64,000 nt of DNA from Mixophyes australis (taxonomy: Eukaryota; Chordata; Amphibia; Anura; Limnodynastidae), in NCBI GenBank assembly GCA_036250195.1, contig JAVHZZ010000005.1:179535448-179599447 (forward strand). The letters are read 5' to 3'. The position numbers and the translations under genes were made by a program. Positions 1 through 8,989 of the stretch are shown in pieces; position 1 is the first letter of the stretch, and the number at the start of each line of letters is the position of its first letter. The notes beneath the pieces are model-generated. The model did no database searches and was not told the origin of the DNA. It worked only from the letters and a program-made list of their open reading frames with translations.

Positions 1-70
1 ATTCTTCTTTCAATAGTAATTATACAAAATGCATTACATTAAGAAGTTCATAAAATGTATATCTCTCACA
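1..70 (-). repeat. ERV-A 3' LTR, first 70 bases
   Basis: Bases 1-70 repeat 8030-8099 almost exactly, and on the minus strand both begin TGTGAGAGATATACATTTTA. The sequence just beyond 70 differs from that beyond 8099 (polypurine tract against host flank). This marks the LTR start. The rest of the LTR lies outside the window. Confidence 0.95.
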
Positions 71-298
71 TAAACCCCTCTTTTTATCATTTTTATAATT
101 ACCCTGCCTATCCTTTTGGTGTGCATGAAGCACTCCTGCACCCGACCTACTTCATTCAATTCAATGGAACCTCTAATAGGCCCTTAGAGGATGGTAAAGG
201 TACATTCAATCAGGTCTATGGTTCATGTACACCTAATTCTTAAAAATAATAAAAAAGAAAAATGGGAAAGACTGGGGGGGGGAGAGTATAAAAGAGCC
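71..298 (-). other. ERV-A polypurine tract and 3' untranslated stretch
   Basis: On the minus strand the bases touching the 3' LTR read AAAAAGAGGGGTTTA, a purine run in the place where plus-strand DNA synthesis is primed. Between it and the env stop at 299 are about 200 bases with no supported ORF. Confidence 0.8.
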
Positions 299-1879
299 TT
301 AAGGCTCGGAGAGGACAAGATAAACCTCTGGTACTGGTTTGGGCTTTACATGTCTTTTAAGAGACTTTTTATTCAGAATGAGATCATTTTTGCACCTTTT
401 CAAACAGCATTGGAAAAAACATAAGCTTAGTTTAAAAATGACATATAGCAACAACAATAAAGCGAATATCTTAGCTATCCATATTAAAATGCCTGAAATC
501 CATGCGAAAATACCTTTGCCCCAATTGCTAGGATTTAACCATGAGAAGGCTGATGTCCACCAGCCATCATTAACCGTATCAGGGTCAAAATTCTCTTTCC
601 TGAAATTCTCCTTCATTTCTTTGGCTTCTGTCATGTACCTGTCTATTACTTCTTCTGGATTATCAGTGTCATTTGTTACAAAGTTACAACAATGTATTCC
701 GTATTCTGTTTCTAGGGTTAAACAGTACCCTCCTGACTGAGCAGTGATGTAGTCTAATACAAGTTGATGTTGAATTAACTGGGTTTTCATCGCCTGCAGT
801 TCCTTTCCAACATACCTAAAGGATTTGTCATAAATTTCTGTTATGTTATCTAAAAGTCCTGCAACCTTTAATATCATATTATAGTTTGCCATGTATCCCA
901 TTGTTCCTATTGAAACGATGTTGCCAAATCCAATGCCCACATTATGCCCTTTGGACTTTGCTATGAGAGGGATATGTTCAGTATCTATTGTCTTAATTTC
1001 CCTTTTCTCAAGCCTATGGTCCTTTTTATTCCTGAATACTCCTTTGAGGTCATCATGGGTCATGACATAGAATTCAGGAACCAATCTGGCAAAGTAGCAT
1101 ACCCCTATGGAATTTGGGGGGAGCCACCTGTAGGCATTGCGTCCACATACATAATAAACATCATCTGGTAAAAGGTAGGGGATATCATAAAACAGGCAAT
1201 ATGTAGATACCTGTTGTCCTAAGTGACATGACGTGTCATTTTCTGCTCTGTCATTGTCAAAGGCAGGCAGTGTGCCGTTCCAGGTGAGATTATATCTATC
1301 ATATTGACATTTTATACACTCCTGGCTCTTTGAAAAAATAGTACCTTTTTCGGTTTTCATCTTCACTGTTTGGTTGCATTCAGAATTACAGTGTGATAAA
1401 TAAGGTTGAGTGAAATTCACTATAACTTGACAGCGTGATTTAGGGACGGACCCTAAAGGGAAACTCTTATTTTGGTAACTAATGCGTATTTGGCCATATG
1501 GGGTCCATATTGACTCATTTATAGCCCTACTGGATTCTATTCCCTTATTGAAACAATATTTTGGTCTGACTCCATTCGTGTTTAGTTTTACTACTGGGTA
1601 TCTGGTGGTTTTATACTTGTGGCTGACCATGCGTCCACATGAGAAATCTCCCTCTCTTATTTTAGTCAGCTCTTCACTACTCAAAGGTATGGGAACCAGA
1701 GCTATATTTTTACTGATGGAAGGAGTACGAGAACATACCCAGCAGTTGCTGGTATTGGTTATTTGACTGATAGCGTTGTGCAAGTGTGCTATAACATTCT
1801 CTGGCTCTTCTAAATTAGAAAAGGCTGTAGGAAAACATAGAAAAAGAACAATTTTTAAAAGGACCTTACTCCCCTTCAT
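299..1879 (-). CDS. env: ERV-A envelope glycoprotein (SU-TM), open
   Basis: A 526-residue open frame. I start it at the ATG at 1879-1877 because it is followed directly by a hydrophobic signal peptide; the frame upstream has only a TTG. This ATG overlaps the pol TGA as ATGA. SU has the CXXC motif CWVC (residues 46-49), used by gamma-type Envs for SU-TM disulfide exchange, and many N-glycosylation sites. A furin-type site RLEKR ends near residue 293. TM follows, with a heptad-like helix (about 335-380), a cysteine motif C386-X10-CC397-398 and a membrane span near 456-486, then a basic tail. The ten-residue spacing is unusual; gamma-type TM normally has C-X6-CC. It would be made from a spliced mRNA using the leader donor. 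There is no internal stop. Confidence 0.92.
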   Translation of the reverse strand: MKGSKVLLKIVLFLCFPTAFSNLEEPENVIAHLHNAISQITNTSNCWVCSRTPSISKNIALVPIPLSSEELTKIREGDFSCGRMVSHKYKTTRYPVVKLNTNGVRPKYCFNKGIESSRAINESIWTPYGQIRISYQNKSFPLGSVPKSRCQVIVNFTQPYLSHCNSECNQTVKMKTEKGTIFSKSQECIKCQYDRYNLTWNGTLPAFDNDRAENDTSCHLGQQVSTYCLFYDIPYLLPDDVYYVCGRNAYRWLPPNSIGVCYFARLVPEFYVMTHDDLKGVFRNKKDHRLEKREIKTIDTEHIPLIAKSKGHNVGIGFGNIVSIGTMGYMANYNMILKVAGLLDNITEIYDKSFRYVGKELQAMKTQLIQHQLVLDYITAQSGGYCLTLETEYGIHCCNFVTNDTDNPEEVIDRYMTEAKEMKENFRKENFDPDTVNDGWWTSAFSWLNPSNWGKGIFAWISGILIWIAKIFALLLLLYVIFKLSLCFFQCCLKRCKNDLILNKKSLKRHVKPKPVPEVYLVLSEP

Positions 1880-2667
1880 GGTTTTTCCTGGGTCACCGTA
1901 GCCTTTTTGCAGTGGCTGGCGTGGATCCAAGGATCCTTCCCTTCAAGTTTCACAGAAGTGGGTGTAGTCAACAGAACTTGATATGGCCCCTCAAATCGTG
2001 GTTCCAGAGACCTCCTCACGTGTCTTTTTACGAAGACGTAATCTCCTGGTACCAGGGCATGTGTTCCAGTGCAATCCTCTGGATCTGGGATTGAAGAGAA
2101 AACTCGAGAATGTATGTTAGTGAGGGACTTCTGTAGTTCTTTCACATAACTGGTCAGTTCACCTTGGTGTTTCACTAAAGATTGTGGAAAATAACACCCT
2201 GTCTTTGGCGGCCCCCCAAACAGTATTTCATAGGGGCTCAGCTTGTGTTTCTTATTAGGTGTTGTCCTGACTGAGTATAGGGCGAGGGGAAGGCATTGCA
2301 GCCAGGGCATCCCTGTGCTTTTCATGGCTTTCTGTATTTTAAGCTTGAGAGTGCCATTTAGCCTTTCTACCTTGCCACTACTCTGCGGGTGGTAGGGGGT
2401 ATGGAATGCTTGAGCAATTCCCAAGTCTGACATGATAGATGTCATCACTTCTCCTGTAAAAGTAGTACCTCTGTCTGATTCAATCACCTCTGGAACCCCG
2501 TATCTACATACTACCTCAGATAGCAGCTTCTTGGCTGTGTTTTTTGCTGTGGCTTTGGATATCCCCCACGCTTCCGGCCAGTTAGAGAATAGGTCAGTAG
2601 CTACTAGGACATATTCATATATTCCACATTTGGGTAGCTGAATGTAATCTATCTGTATGCGCTGAAA
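1876..2667 (-). pseudogene. pol: ERV-A integrase portion of pol, cut off from upstream pol by a frameshift
   Basis: This frame carries the catalytic core and C-terminal region of a retroviral integrase. A first catalytic Asp lies in the run before 2490, the second in ESDRGTTFTG near 2480, and the catalytic Glu in GKVERLNGT near 2370. The HHCC zinc domain sits in the preceding ORF in another frame, so the protein is split near 2665 by an indel. The frame ends in TGA at 1878-1876, overlapping the env ATG by ATGA. In a working virus this would be the last part of Gag-Pol, joining viral DNA to the host genome. Confidence 0.9.
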
Positions 2668-5606
2668 GGGTAGAGGGGTTTAGGTGTCACCCTGGGAGGT
2701 ACTGTTACTGTGTGACCAGGGTTGTGTGTGTTACAGATGGCGCAGGCCTTTACCAGATTACTGGCAGCTGTGCTGAAGCCTGGCGCGATCCAGTGTCTGA
2801 ATACAGTGTTAATTATTGCGTCTTTTGAGACATGGGAAGGCCCATGCACTATAGCAGCCAGTGTAGGAAAAAGGACTCTAGGGAGACAGTGTCTGTCTGT
2901 TGTGGCCCATATGCCCTCTATGTGTTCCGCCCCCCTCTTTTTCCACTCCTCTCTTTCAGATACTGCTGCTTGCTTTTGTAGGATTTTTAGCATTTCCAGA
3001 TCTATAGGGAGGGTGGGGGGTGTGGTGGACACTAAATAGTGTTGTACTAGCGGTAAGTCTGCTGCAGCTTTTGCAGCCTGGTCTGCTAGTCTGTTTCCTC
3101 TTACTTCCATAGTCTGTTCTCTGGTGTGTGCTTTTACCTTTATGACTGCCACTTCCTTGGGCAGTTCTAATGCAGCAAACAACCTCAAAATTATTTCTGC
3201 ATTTTTAATGGGTTTACCATTAGAGGCCATAAAGTGTCTGTTTTTCCAAATACTTTGATAATCATGTGCAACCCCAAAGGCATATCTGGAATCAGTGTAA
3301 ATGTTAGCTGTTTTCCCTTCTGCATACTGACATGCACTTATAAGTGCTTCTAATTCAGCTTGCTGTGCAGATTGACTTGGTGGGAGGGGTTGCTGGAGTA
3401 CAATGTCTGTTTCTGTTGTAACTGCATAACCTGTTTTGGGAGAGCCCTCCTCATAGTACCTGGACCCATCTACAAACAGGAGTAAATCAGGGTTGCTAAG
3501 AGGTGTCTCTTTAACATCCCCGGGAGGTTTAGTTTCCAGATCCATTAAGGCTAGACAGTCATGATCACAGAGAAAATTTTTTAGTTGTGTTTCCTGCTTT
3601 GTCACAGTCTCAATACTCTGTATATTGTCTGTGTCTTCAGCATCACTTTCTATACTGTCTGCGTTTGCAGCATCTATAGTGTTACTGTCTGTGTCTGTGT
3701 CTGTAGCATCTATACTGTTACTCCCCTCTTTTATATCCATGCAACTTGGGAACAATGTTGCTGGATTTAAAACTGTGCATCTTTTTAGTGTAACGTTTGA
3801 GGGTGTCAGTAGTGCTACTTCATATTTAGTTAATCTAGCCACTGAGATGTGTTTTGTTCTGGCTTGATTCAGTATTTCCATGACTGAGTGTGGTACCTGA
3901 ATGGTGAGAGGGTGATCCAGCACTATGTCTGCAACTTTTTGTAGCAATAAAGCGGCTGCTGCTACTGCTTTTATACATGTTGGGGCTCCCACTATGACGG
4001 GGTCTAATTTTTGTGAGTAGTACCCCAATGGTCTTTGTCTGCTCCCATGCTCTTGTGTTAGTACGCCATGAGCGTGCCCTTCTTGTTCATGGCAGAACAA
4101 GTTAAACGGTAGTTCATAGTTAGGGAGCCCAAGGGCTGGGGCGCTTGTGATTAAATCTTTAATCAGCTCAAAGGCTGCTTTTTGTTCTGCTGACAATGTA
4201 ATTGTGCCAGTGGCATTACCCTTTGTGCCTGCATACAGGGGATCAAAGAGTTCTGAGGCATTTACCAACCATTCGCGGCAGTAGCCAGCGAGTCCTAGAA
4301 AAGCACGTAGCTGTCTTACTGTGGTGGGGAGATGGAAGTTTTGTATGGCTTCCCTCCTACTATCCAGCAAGTGTTTAGCACCTGCTGAAATACAATGTCC
4401 CAAGAATTGAACTCGGGGCAAGGCAACCTGTAATTTTTCTTTTGACACTTTGCAGCGTGCTTGTGCTAGAAACTGTAATAGGCTTTTTGTTTCTTGTATG
4501 CATATGGTTTCTGTGTCAGCGCAGAGTAACAAATCATCTACATACTGAATTAGACATGTAGTTTCGTGAGCAGGTGTCCATGCAGACAAAACAGTGTGTA
4601 GTGCTTCAGAAAAGGCGGACGGTGAAATTGCAGCTCCCTGCGGTAACCTAGTCCAACAATACTGAGCATCATCTACAGTAAAGGCAGTACATTTCTGGCT
4701 ATCAACATGTAATGGTACAGAAAAAAATGCATTTGCCAAATCAATGACTGAAAACCTGGTGGATGAGGCTGGGATGTCATTAAGTAACACGTGAGGGTTT
4801 GGAACAATGGGAACATCTATTACCATTCGTTTATTAACCTCTCTTAGATCGTGCACAAGTCTATATCGGACCAATCCATCGGCCGATCTTTTCCGTACGG
4901 GAAAGAGTGGGGAGCTCCAGGGGGACCGGCATTTTCTTAATACCCCTGCCTCCACATACTCTACAACCTGTTCATTGATGGCCCCCTTCTGTTCTCCTTT
5001 AAGGGAGTACTGTTTGTTTGAAATGGGGACCGTACCGTCCTTCAGTTTAATGCGGACGGGTGGTACTGAAAGCAGTCCAACATCAGTCTTTCCTTTTGAC
5101 CAGAGGGTATCAGGCAAAGATTCAAACCCTTCTGGCAGTGTTGGGGAATGTTTTACGTGTTCGGGGTCACCCACTTGATGTATCATAGTGAGTGCGGCTA
5201 GAACTTTAGAGTTCCTTAGTAAGGGGTCTGAGTTTTGTAAATAAACCTTTCCATCTTTATATTTTATTGATGCCTGTATTTTGGAAAGTATATCTGCTCC
5301 CAGCAAATTGACAGGGCAGTCAGTTGAGACCAGAAACTGTACGTCTATGGTCTCCGATTCACCAGGGATAAGGACGGGGATAGGGATTGTCTCTTGCAAT
5401 CTCACGGCAGTACCAGTGAGTCCTGTAGTGGTTATGGTATTGTCAGTGAGATAGGGTTCAATGTCAGGGGTGTGAATTATACATGAGCGGCTTGCTCCAG
5501 TGTCAAGCAAACAACGGGTTTCAATTTTTCCATCAAGTAACATATCAACAAAACTTTGAGGACCCGTTTCTTTTACAACCCCTGTGGACACTAGAATGCC
5601 AACTCC
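2649..5606 (-). CDS. pol: ERV-A protease, reverse transcriptase, RNase H and integrase zinc domain (pro-pol)
   Basis: The frame is open from the gag amber stop to a TAG at 2651-2649. In order it has an aspartic protease with LLDTGASRS just after the gag junction, an RT with TRLPQG and the YVDD active site (about 4544-4533), an acidic Asn/Asp-rich linker (about 3600-3720), RNase H with FVDGS and YTDSRYAFGV, and the HHCC zinc-binding start of integrase (HWIAPGF, then CAIC). It has no start codon of its own: the first in-track codon is GTG, so it needs read-through of the gag stop. The frameshift near 2665 removes the integrase core from this product. Length and order match gammaretroviral pol. 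Confidence 0.94.
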   Translation of the reverse strand, partial: GVGILVSTGVVKETGPQSFVDMLLDGKIETRCLLDTGASRSCIIHTPDIEPYLTDNTITTTGLTGTAVRLQETIPIPVLIPGESETIDVQFLVSTDCPVNLLGADILSKIQASIKYKDGKVYLQNSDPLLRNSKVLAALTMIHQVGDPEHVKHSPTLPEGFESLPDTLWSKGKTDVGLLSVPPVRIKLKDGTVPISNKQYSLKGEQKGAINEQVVEYVEAGVLRKCRSPWSSPLFPVRKRSADGLVRYRLVHDLREVNKRMVIDVPIVPNPHVLLNDIPASSTRFSVIDLANAFFSVPLHVDSQKCTAFTVDDAQYCWTRLPQGAAISPSAFSEALHTVLSAWTPAHETTCLIQYVDDLLLCADTETICIQETKSLLQFLAQARCKVSKEKLQVALPRVQFLGHCISAGAKHLLDSRREAIQNFHLPTTVRQLRAFLGLAGYCREWLVNASELFDPLYAGTKGNATGTITLSAEQKAAFELIKDLITSAPALGLPNYELPFNLFCHEQEGHAHGVLTQEHGSRQRPLGYYSQKLDPVIVGAPTCIKAVAAAALLLQKVADIVLDHPLTIQVPHSVMEILNQARTKHISVARLTKYEVALLTPSNVTLKRCTVLNPATLFPSCMDIKEGSNSIDATDTDTDSNTIDAANADSIESDAEDTDNIQSIETVTKQETQLKNFLCDHDCLALMDLETKPPGDVKETPLSNPDLLLFVDGSRYYEEGSPKTGYAVTTETDIVLQQPLPPSQSAQQAELEALISACQYAEGKTANIYTDSRYAFGVAHDYQSIWKNRHFMASNGKPIKNAEIILRLFAALELPKEVAVIKVKAHTREQTMEVRGNRLADQAAKAAADLPLVQHYLVSTTPPTLPIDLEMLKILQKQAAVSEREEWKKRGAEHIEGIWATTDRHCLPRVLFPTLAAIVHGPSHVSKDAIINTVFRHWIAPGFSTAASNLVKACAICNTHNPGHTVTVPPRVTPKPLYPFSAYR

Positions 5607-5609
5607 CTA
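5607..5609 (-). other. Amber gag stop, probable read-through site
   Basis: The gag frame ends in TAG and the pro-pol frame continues in the same phase with GGAGTT directly after it. A purine-rich context after UAG is the arrangement used for stop-codon read-through in gammaretroviruses. I did not verify a downstream pseudoknot. Confidence 0.75.
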
Positions 5610-7115
5610 TTCTGATTTCTGCTCCTTTTTCTTCAACCATGCTTTGTATTTTAAACAATCCCTTTTCATGTGCCCTGTCTGTTTGCAAAAGAAGCAAGCT
5701 CCTGGAGCTGCCCGTGCATTAAACCCCTTTCTTTCATTTGTGGCTTGCACAATGTAAATGGGAGTCTTTTTCTTTTTTAATTCCTCCCTGTCTTCCATGG
5801 CTCTTAATATATCTAACAACACCTCTATTTCCAAACTTCCTGCCTCAGGTCTGGTTTTAAACAGAGACTCCCTCATTTCTTGTTTGAGACCCATCAGAAA
5901 GGTGGTTTTAAGTAGTTGTGTTTCTCGGGGCTCGGTAGTACCAAAGCCCCCGTCTGTGTGATTGGTCAAACAACGGTCATACCACTTACGGCATTCTTCA
6001 TTGTTTTCCTGTTTAAGGGGGGTGCCTACTGGGACCTTACGCTGTTCTGCAGCTGCCCATACATTCATTTTGGTCAGGAAGATATTTGAAGAGTCCACAG
6101 TTAAAGCGTTCTCTCCTTCGGGGCAGACAGTGTCATCTGAGCCTTTTAAAACTGCGGCTCCACTTGGACCGATTATCACATTAGCCAAATCGTCCAAATC
6201 TGACCAGGTACAGTTATATATTCTGGTCATTCTTCTAAAATAAGCTAGACACTGTATGGGATATTTCCTGGGGTCAGGACACTTATCACAAATATCCCTT
6301 ATTTCACTAGGGGTCCAAGGTCTATGTTGTGTAGTGGTACGTATCCTGACATCTGCACCACCATCACCTGGCCCTGGGCCCATTGTTGTGGAGGTGGTCA
6401 GAGGGAACATGCCTGGACTGGGCTGCGGTGGGTCACACCGCTGGTCTGTAGCTTCTTGCAGCCGACCACAAAATGGACATGCCTCAGAGTATGCTGGGAC
6501 ACATCGGTAACACTTTTTGCAAACGGTCCCATAAGGGAGGCCGACTTGTCTTTGTTCTTTGGGGAGTTTTTTATCTGGGTTATAAGGCGAGGGACCCACA
6601 TGGACGGGAAATGTCCATTCCCCATATCGTTCGGGCTGGCGTGCGGGTCTTTGTCTTAAACTGGGACCTGGCTGATTGCCATGAACGGTCCCCAAATCTG
6701 GATATATCTTAGGACAGGGCAGAGGCGGAGGTGGAGGTGGAAGTGGCCAGGCAAAGTTATCTTGGGCATTATGGACTGGCGGTGCTAAAGGCTCTATATC
6801 ATCAATATCACTTAAATCTGTTATCTGTAACATATCACAACAATCATTGTCATTCTCTAATTCTTCTGACATTTTACACCATGCAACACATCTGTCAAAA
6901 TAACCTTTTTCTTTCAGTGTTTTCTCATTGTCTTTAATTAGTTGCTTCCAAAATGGAACTTTTAATGTACCGTTCTCAGACACCCCTGCGGCTTTGAACA
7001 GTTTTCTCATCCCCTTTGTGAAATCCTTGCCTTTATGCTTTCGCATGTATTCTATGGGGTCTAGATCCCCGTACTTTTCGGATTTCTCTCCTGTCTTGAA
7101 CCCTTTATTTCCCAT
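5607..7115 (-). CDS. gag: ERV-A Gag polyprotein, open
   Basis: 502 residues from ATG at 7115. Gly2 in MGNKG suits N-myristoylation and membrane targeting. Residues about 1-100 are a helical matrix-like part. A proline run (about 125-140) precedes a cluster of cysteines C199, C202, C205, C213, C216 with zinc-ribbon-like spacing. The capsid-like part is about 255-420. A basic stretch leads to one CCHC zinc knuckle C474-X2-C-X4-H-X4-C487 for RNA binding. The C-terminus is Lys/Glu rich and ends at the amber codon. The cysteine cluster between the proline run and capsid is not a standard Gag feature. No breaks. Confidence 0.93.
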   Translation of the reverse strand: MGNKGFKTGEKSEKYGDLDPIEYMRKHKGKDFTKGMRKLFKAAGVSENGTLKVPFWKQLIKDNEKTLKEKGYFDRCVAWCKMSEELENDNDCCDMLQITDLSDIDDIEPLAPPVHNAQDNFAWPLPPPPPPLPCPKIYPDLGTVHGNQPGPSLRQRPARQPERYGEWTFPVHVGPSPYNPDKKLPKEQRQVGLPYGTVCKKCYRCVPAYSEACPFCGRLQEATDQRCDPPQPSPGMFPLTTSTTMGPGPGDGGADVRIRTTTQHRPWTPSEIRDICDKCPDPRKYPIQCLAYFRRMTRIYNCTWSDLDDLANVIIGPSGAAVLKGSDDTVCPEGENALTVDSSNIFLTKMNVWAAAEQRKVPVGTPLKQENNEECRKWYDRCLTNHTDGGFGTTEPRETQLLKTTFLMGLKQEMRESLFKTRPEAGSLEIEVLLDILRAMEDREELKKKKTPIYIVQATNERKGFNARAAPGACFFCKQTGHMKRDCLKYKAWLKKKEQKSE

Positions 7116-7607
7116 ACTGGGATTACCTTATGGTCCAATATATTTTGAATGAGAAAACTTTTATTTGTTCCTGTCTTGCTTTACAACAAGTTTGCAGCGG
7201 GTCTGCCTTTCTGAATGTTCCTGACTACCTTTACTAAAATCCAACAAAAAAATACAATCAAATATACAATCAAGATTATTTGCAGGGTCAACTGTGTGAT
7301 CTGACTGAGTTCTATGGTGTTATTCATGTGTATGTATCAGGTGTATGGCATAGAGAAGACAATATATCAATATATGTAACAATACAAGACAGATTACACA
7401 CAAGTAACTTGATACTCTTAATAGTATCTGTTGCCAGAGTTCAGGGATCTCCGTCAATCAGACTGCAGTACCCTCGAGCTGGGATAATTCCCCCTCCACA
7501 GAGACAGCTCTAAGAGCAAAAATAAAGCTTTTTACTCACCAGCTGGATTAACGTCTGTCTGTCTGGAAAGGGAGAACCCCGTTGTCGGGAGGTCTGATGT
7601 ATTGGAG
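7116..7607 (-). other. ERV-A untranslated leader between primer site and gag
   Basis: About 490 bases with no supported ORF. It contains the splice donor at 7541-7534 and would hold the packaging signal in a virus of this type. No specific structure could be confirmed by eye. Confidence 0.7.
7534..7541 (-). promoter_or_regulatory. ERV-A leader splice donor
   Basis: The minus strand reads CTGGTGAGTAAA between the primer site and gag, a good donor with GT at 7539-7538. It lies where the donor for spliced env mRNA is expected. Confidence 0.7.
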
Positions 7608-7625
7608 ATCCCGGACGAGCCCCCA
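7608..7625 (-). other. ERV-A primer binding site, tRNA-Pro
   Basis: The minus strand reads TGGGGGCTCGTCCGGGAT, the tRNA-Pro primer site sequence used by murine leukaemia-type viruses, one base from the end of the 5' LTR. This fixes the LTR edge and the direction of the provirus. Confidence 0.95.
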
Positions 7626-7626
7626 C

Positions 7627-8099
7627 TGAAACTGTCAGAGATGACCTAAACGGGTCCTTTCTCCTGAACTCCGGCTGCTATACCTTGTGGGTATCGATCG
7701 ATAGAGAAAACAGACAACTTCAGATGTTAGGCTGAAAAAGTATCTGATTCTGACTAGCCCTAAGTCAGAGTAGTTTTATTTATACATAGTTTCACAGAAA
7801 AAGAGAGATAAGGAATGCAAGGTTTCTCAAGGCAACTTGTCCATGTCAGCAGTTTGTGGGCATGATGTAGAGCAGATGTCTTATCACAGTCACGTAGGCC
7901 TCAAGTGGGGGTCGTGGGCTCCTGGTACCAAACTTGCTGGATGTGCACATTCTTGAGAAGAGACATGTTGGCGAGAAAGAAATGAATGTAAGGCAGAGTT
8001 CATGGAGAATATTCTGCAGCTTGCAGACTATTCTTCTTTCAATAGTAATTATACAAAATGCATTACATTAAGAAGTTCATAAAATGTATATCTCTCACA
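7627..8099 (-). repeat. ERV-A 5' LTR, 473 bp
   Basis: Starts TGTGAGAG and ends TTTCA on the minus strand (TG...CA), next to the primer site. An AT-rich block CTATGTATAAATAAA (about 7788-7774) supplies a TATA-like box and a possible AATAAA. The host flank begins at 8100; the target duplication cannot be seen because the other LTR is cut. Confidence 0.93.
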
Positions 8100-8989
8100 G
8101 CAACCCCACCTGTTGTTTTTATGGAGACGCTACAGAAACCATGGCCGCAAATGGTATGCATGTATTCTGAAGTTAAGTATCCCTTCGGAGTGTTGGCCAT
8201 CAAATGTATACGGGTAAGACGTATTTGCACTTTATTACCATTTGGGACCGCTATTGAAAAACAGGACAGAAGGACATATTCTCCAATATCTGACCTGGAT
8301 AGTTCTTATGCAGGACCTTGTTATCTCCGTTTACCCCAAAGTGGGATCTGTGTGACACACACAATTATTTTATGGGACTGCATTTTCTCCCTCATGTGAA
8401 TGGTTTTGGGATTCCTCAGGAGAATATATTTATTTTAAAGTCTTTAAGGCCTGAGTTGACTTTATTTGGATTTTATTGCTGGAACTTGGCTTGGAGTTAT
8501 CCTTATCTCTTCATATTTGCATATTAATACTTATTGGTAATATTTTATATGTATATATAGTGATTAAAGTATAGTTTTAGAGACCCTCACATGTTACATT
8601 TATCTTTTTTGAAATGTATTAATGTGTAATGATATTTATTAATCCAGCGATCAATCTGCACAGCGCAGTTCTGTTTCCTTTTTGTGCAAGTATAAATTAA
8701 TATTACCCCCTTATATAATAGACTAAATTATAGTTTCTTCCTTAATAGATAAATAATTATTGCCCCAATAATAAATAAGTCAATAGTGTCCCCCTTTTGT
8801 TCTGAGCTAACTTGCCTATCAGAACCATGTCTGAAAAATGTGCCTTTTTTCTGGCAATTTTGTGCGCAGTTTTGCGAACTGCAACATCACACATTGCACA
8901 CTTTATAGTCTTTCCATGTAAAAAAAAAAAAATGGCATGGCGGTTTCAGAACTGGCTCTTTGAAAACATTCTGTTTGATGTGCTTGACA
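8100..8989. other. AT-rich stretch without recognised genes
   Basis: I see only short chance ORFs and an A-run near 8922. The last part before 8990 may be further decay of the neighbouring gypsy copy. Confidence 0.5.

Larger units (their letters stand above)
1..8099 (-). mobile_element. ERV-A: gamma/epsilon-like endogenous retrovirus, minus strand, 3' LTR cut by window edge
   Basis: The order on the minus strand is 5' LTR (7627-8099), tRNA-Pro primer site, leader, gag, in-frame amber stop, pro-pol, env, polypurine tract and the first 70 bases of the 3' LTR. A simple genome with no accessory ORFs, gag and pol in one frame split by a single TAG, a Pro primer and a CXXC-bearing Env all fit the gamma/epsilon (class I) group. 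The only break I see is a frameshift in pol near 2665. Age cannot be estimated because only 70 bases of the 3' LTR are present; they match the 5' LTR. Class is confident, the exact family is not known. Confidence 0.95.

Noticed and set aside
339..1766. Several plus-strand ORFs of 75-133 codons across ERV-A env
   Set aside because: They are antisense shadows of the open env frame and have no motifs of their own.
4807..5178. 123-codon plus-strand ORF across ERV-A protease/RT
   Set aside because: Antisense to a clearly conserved pol frame; no independent support.
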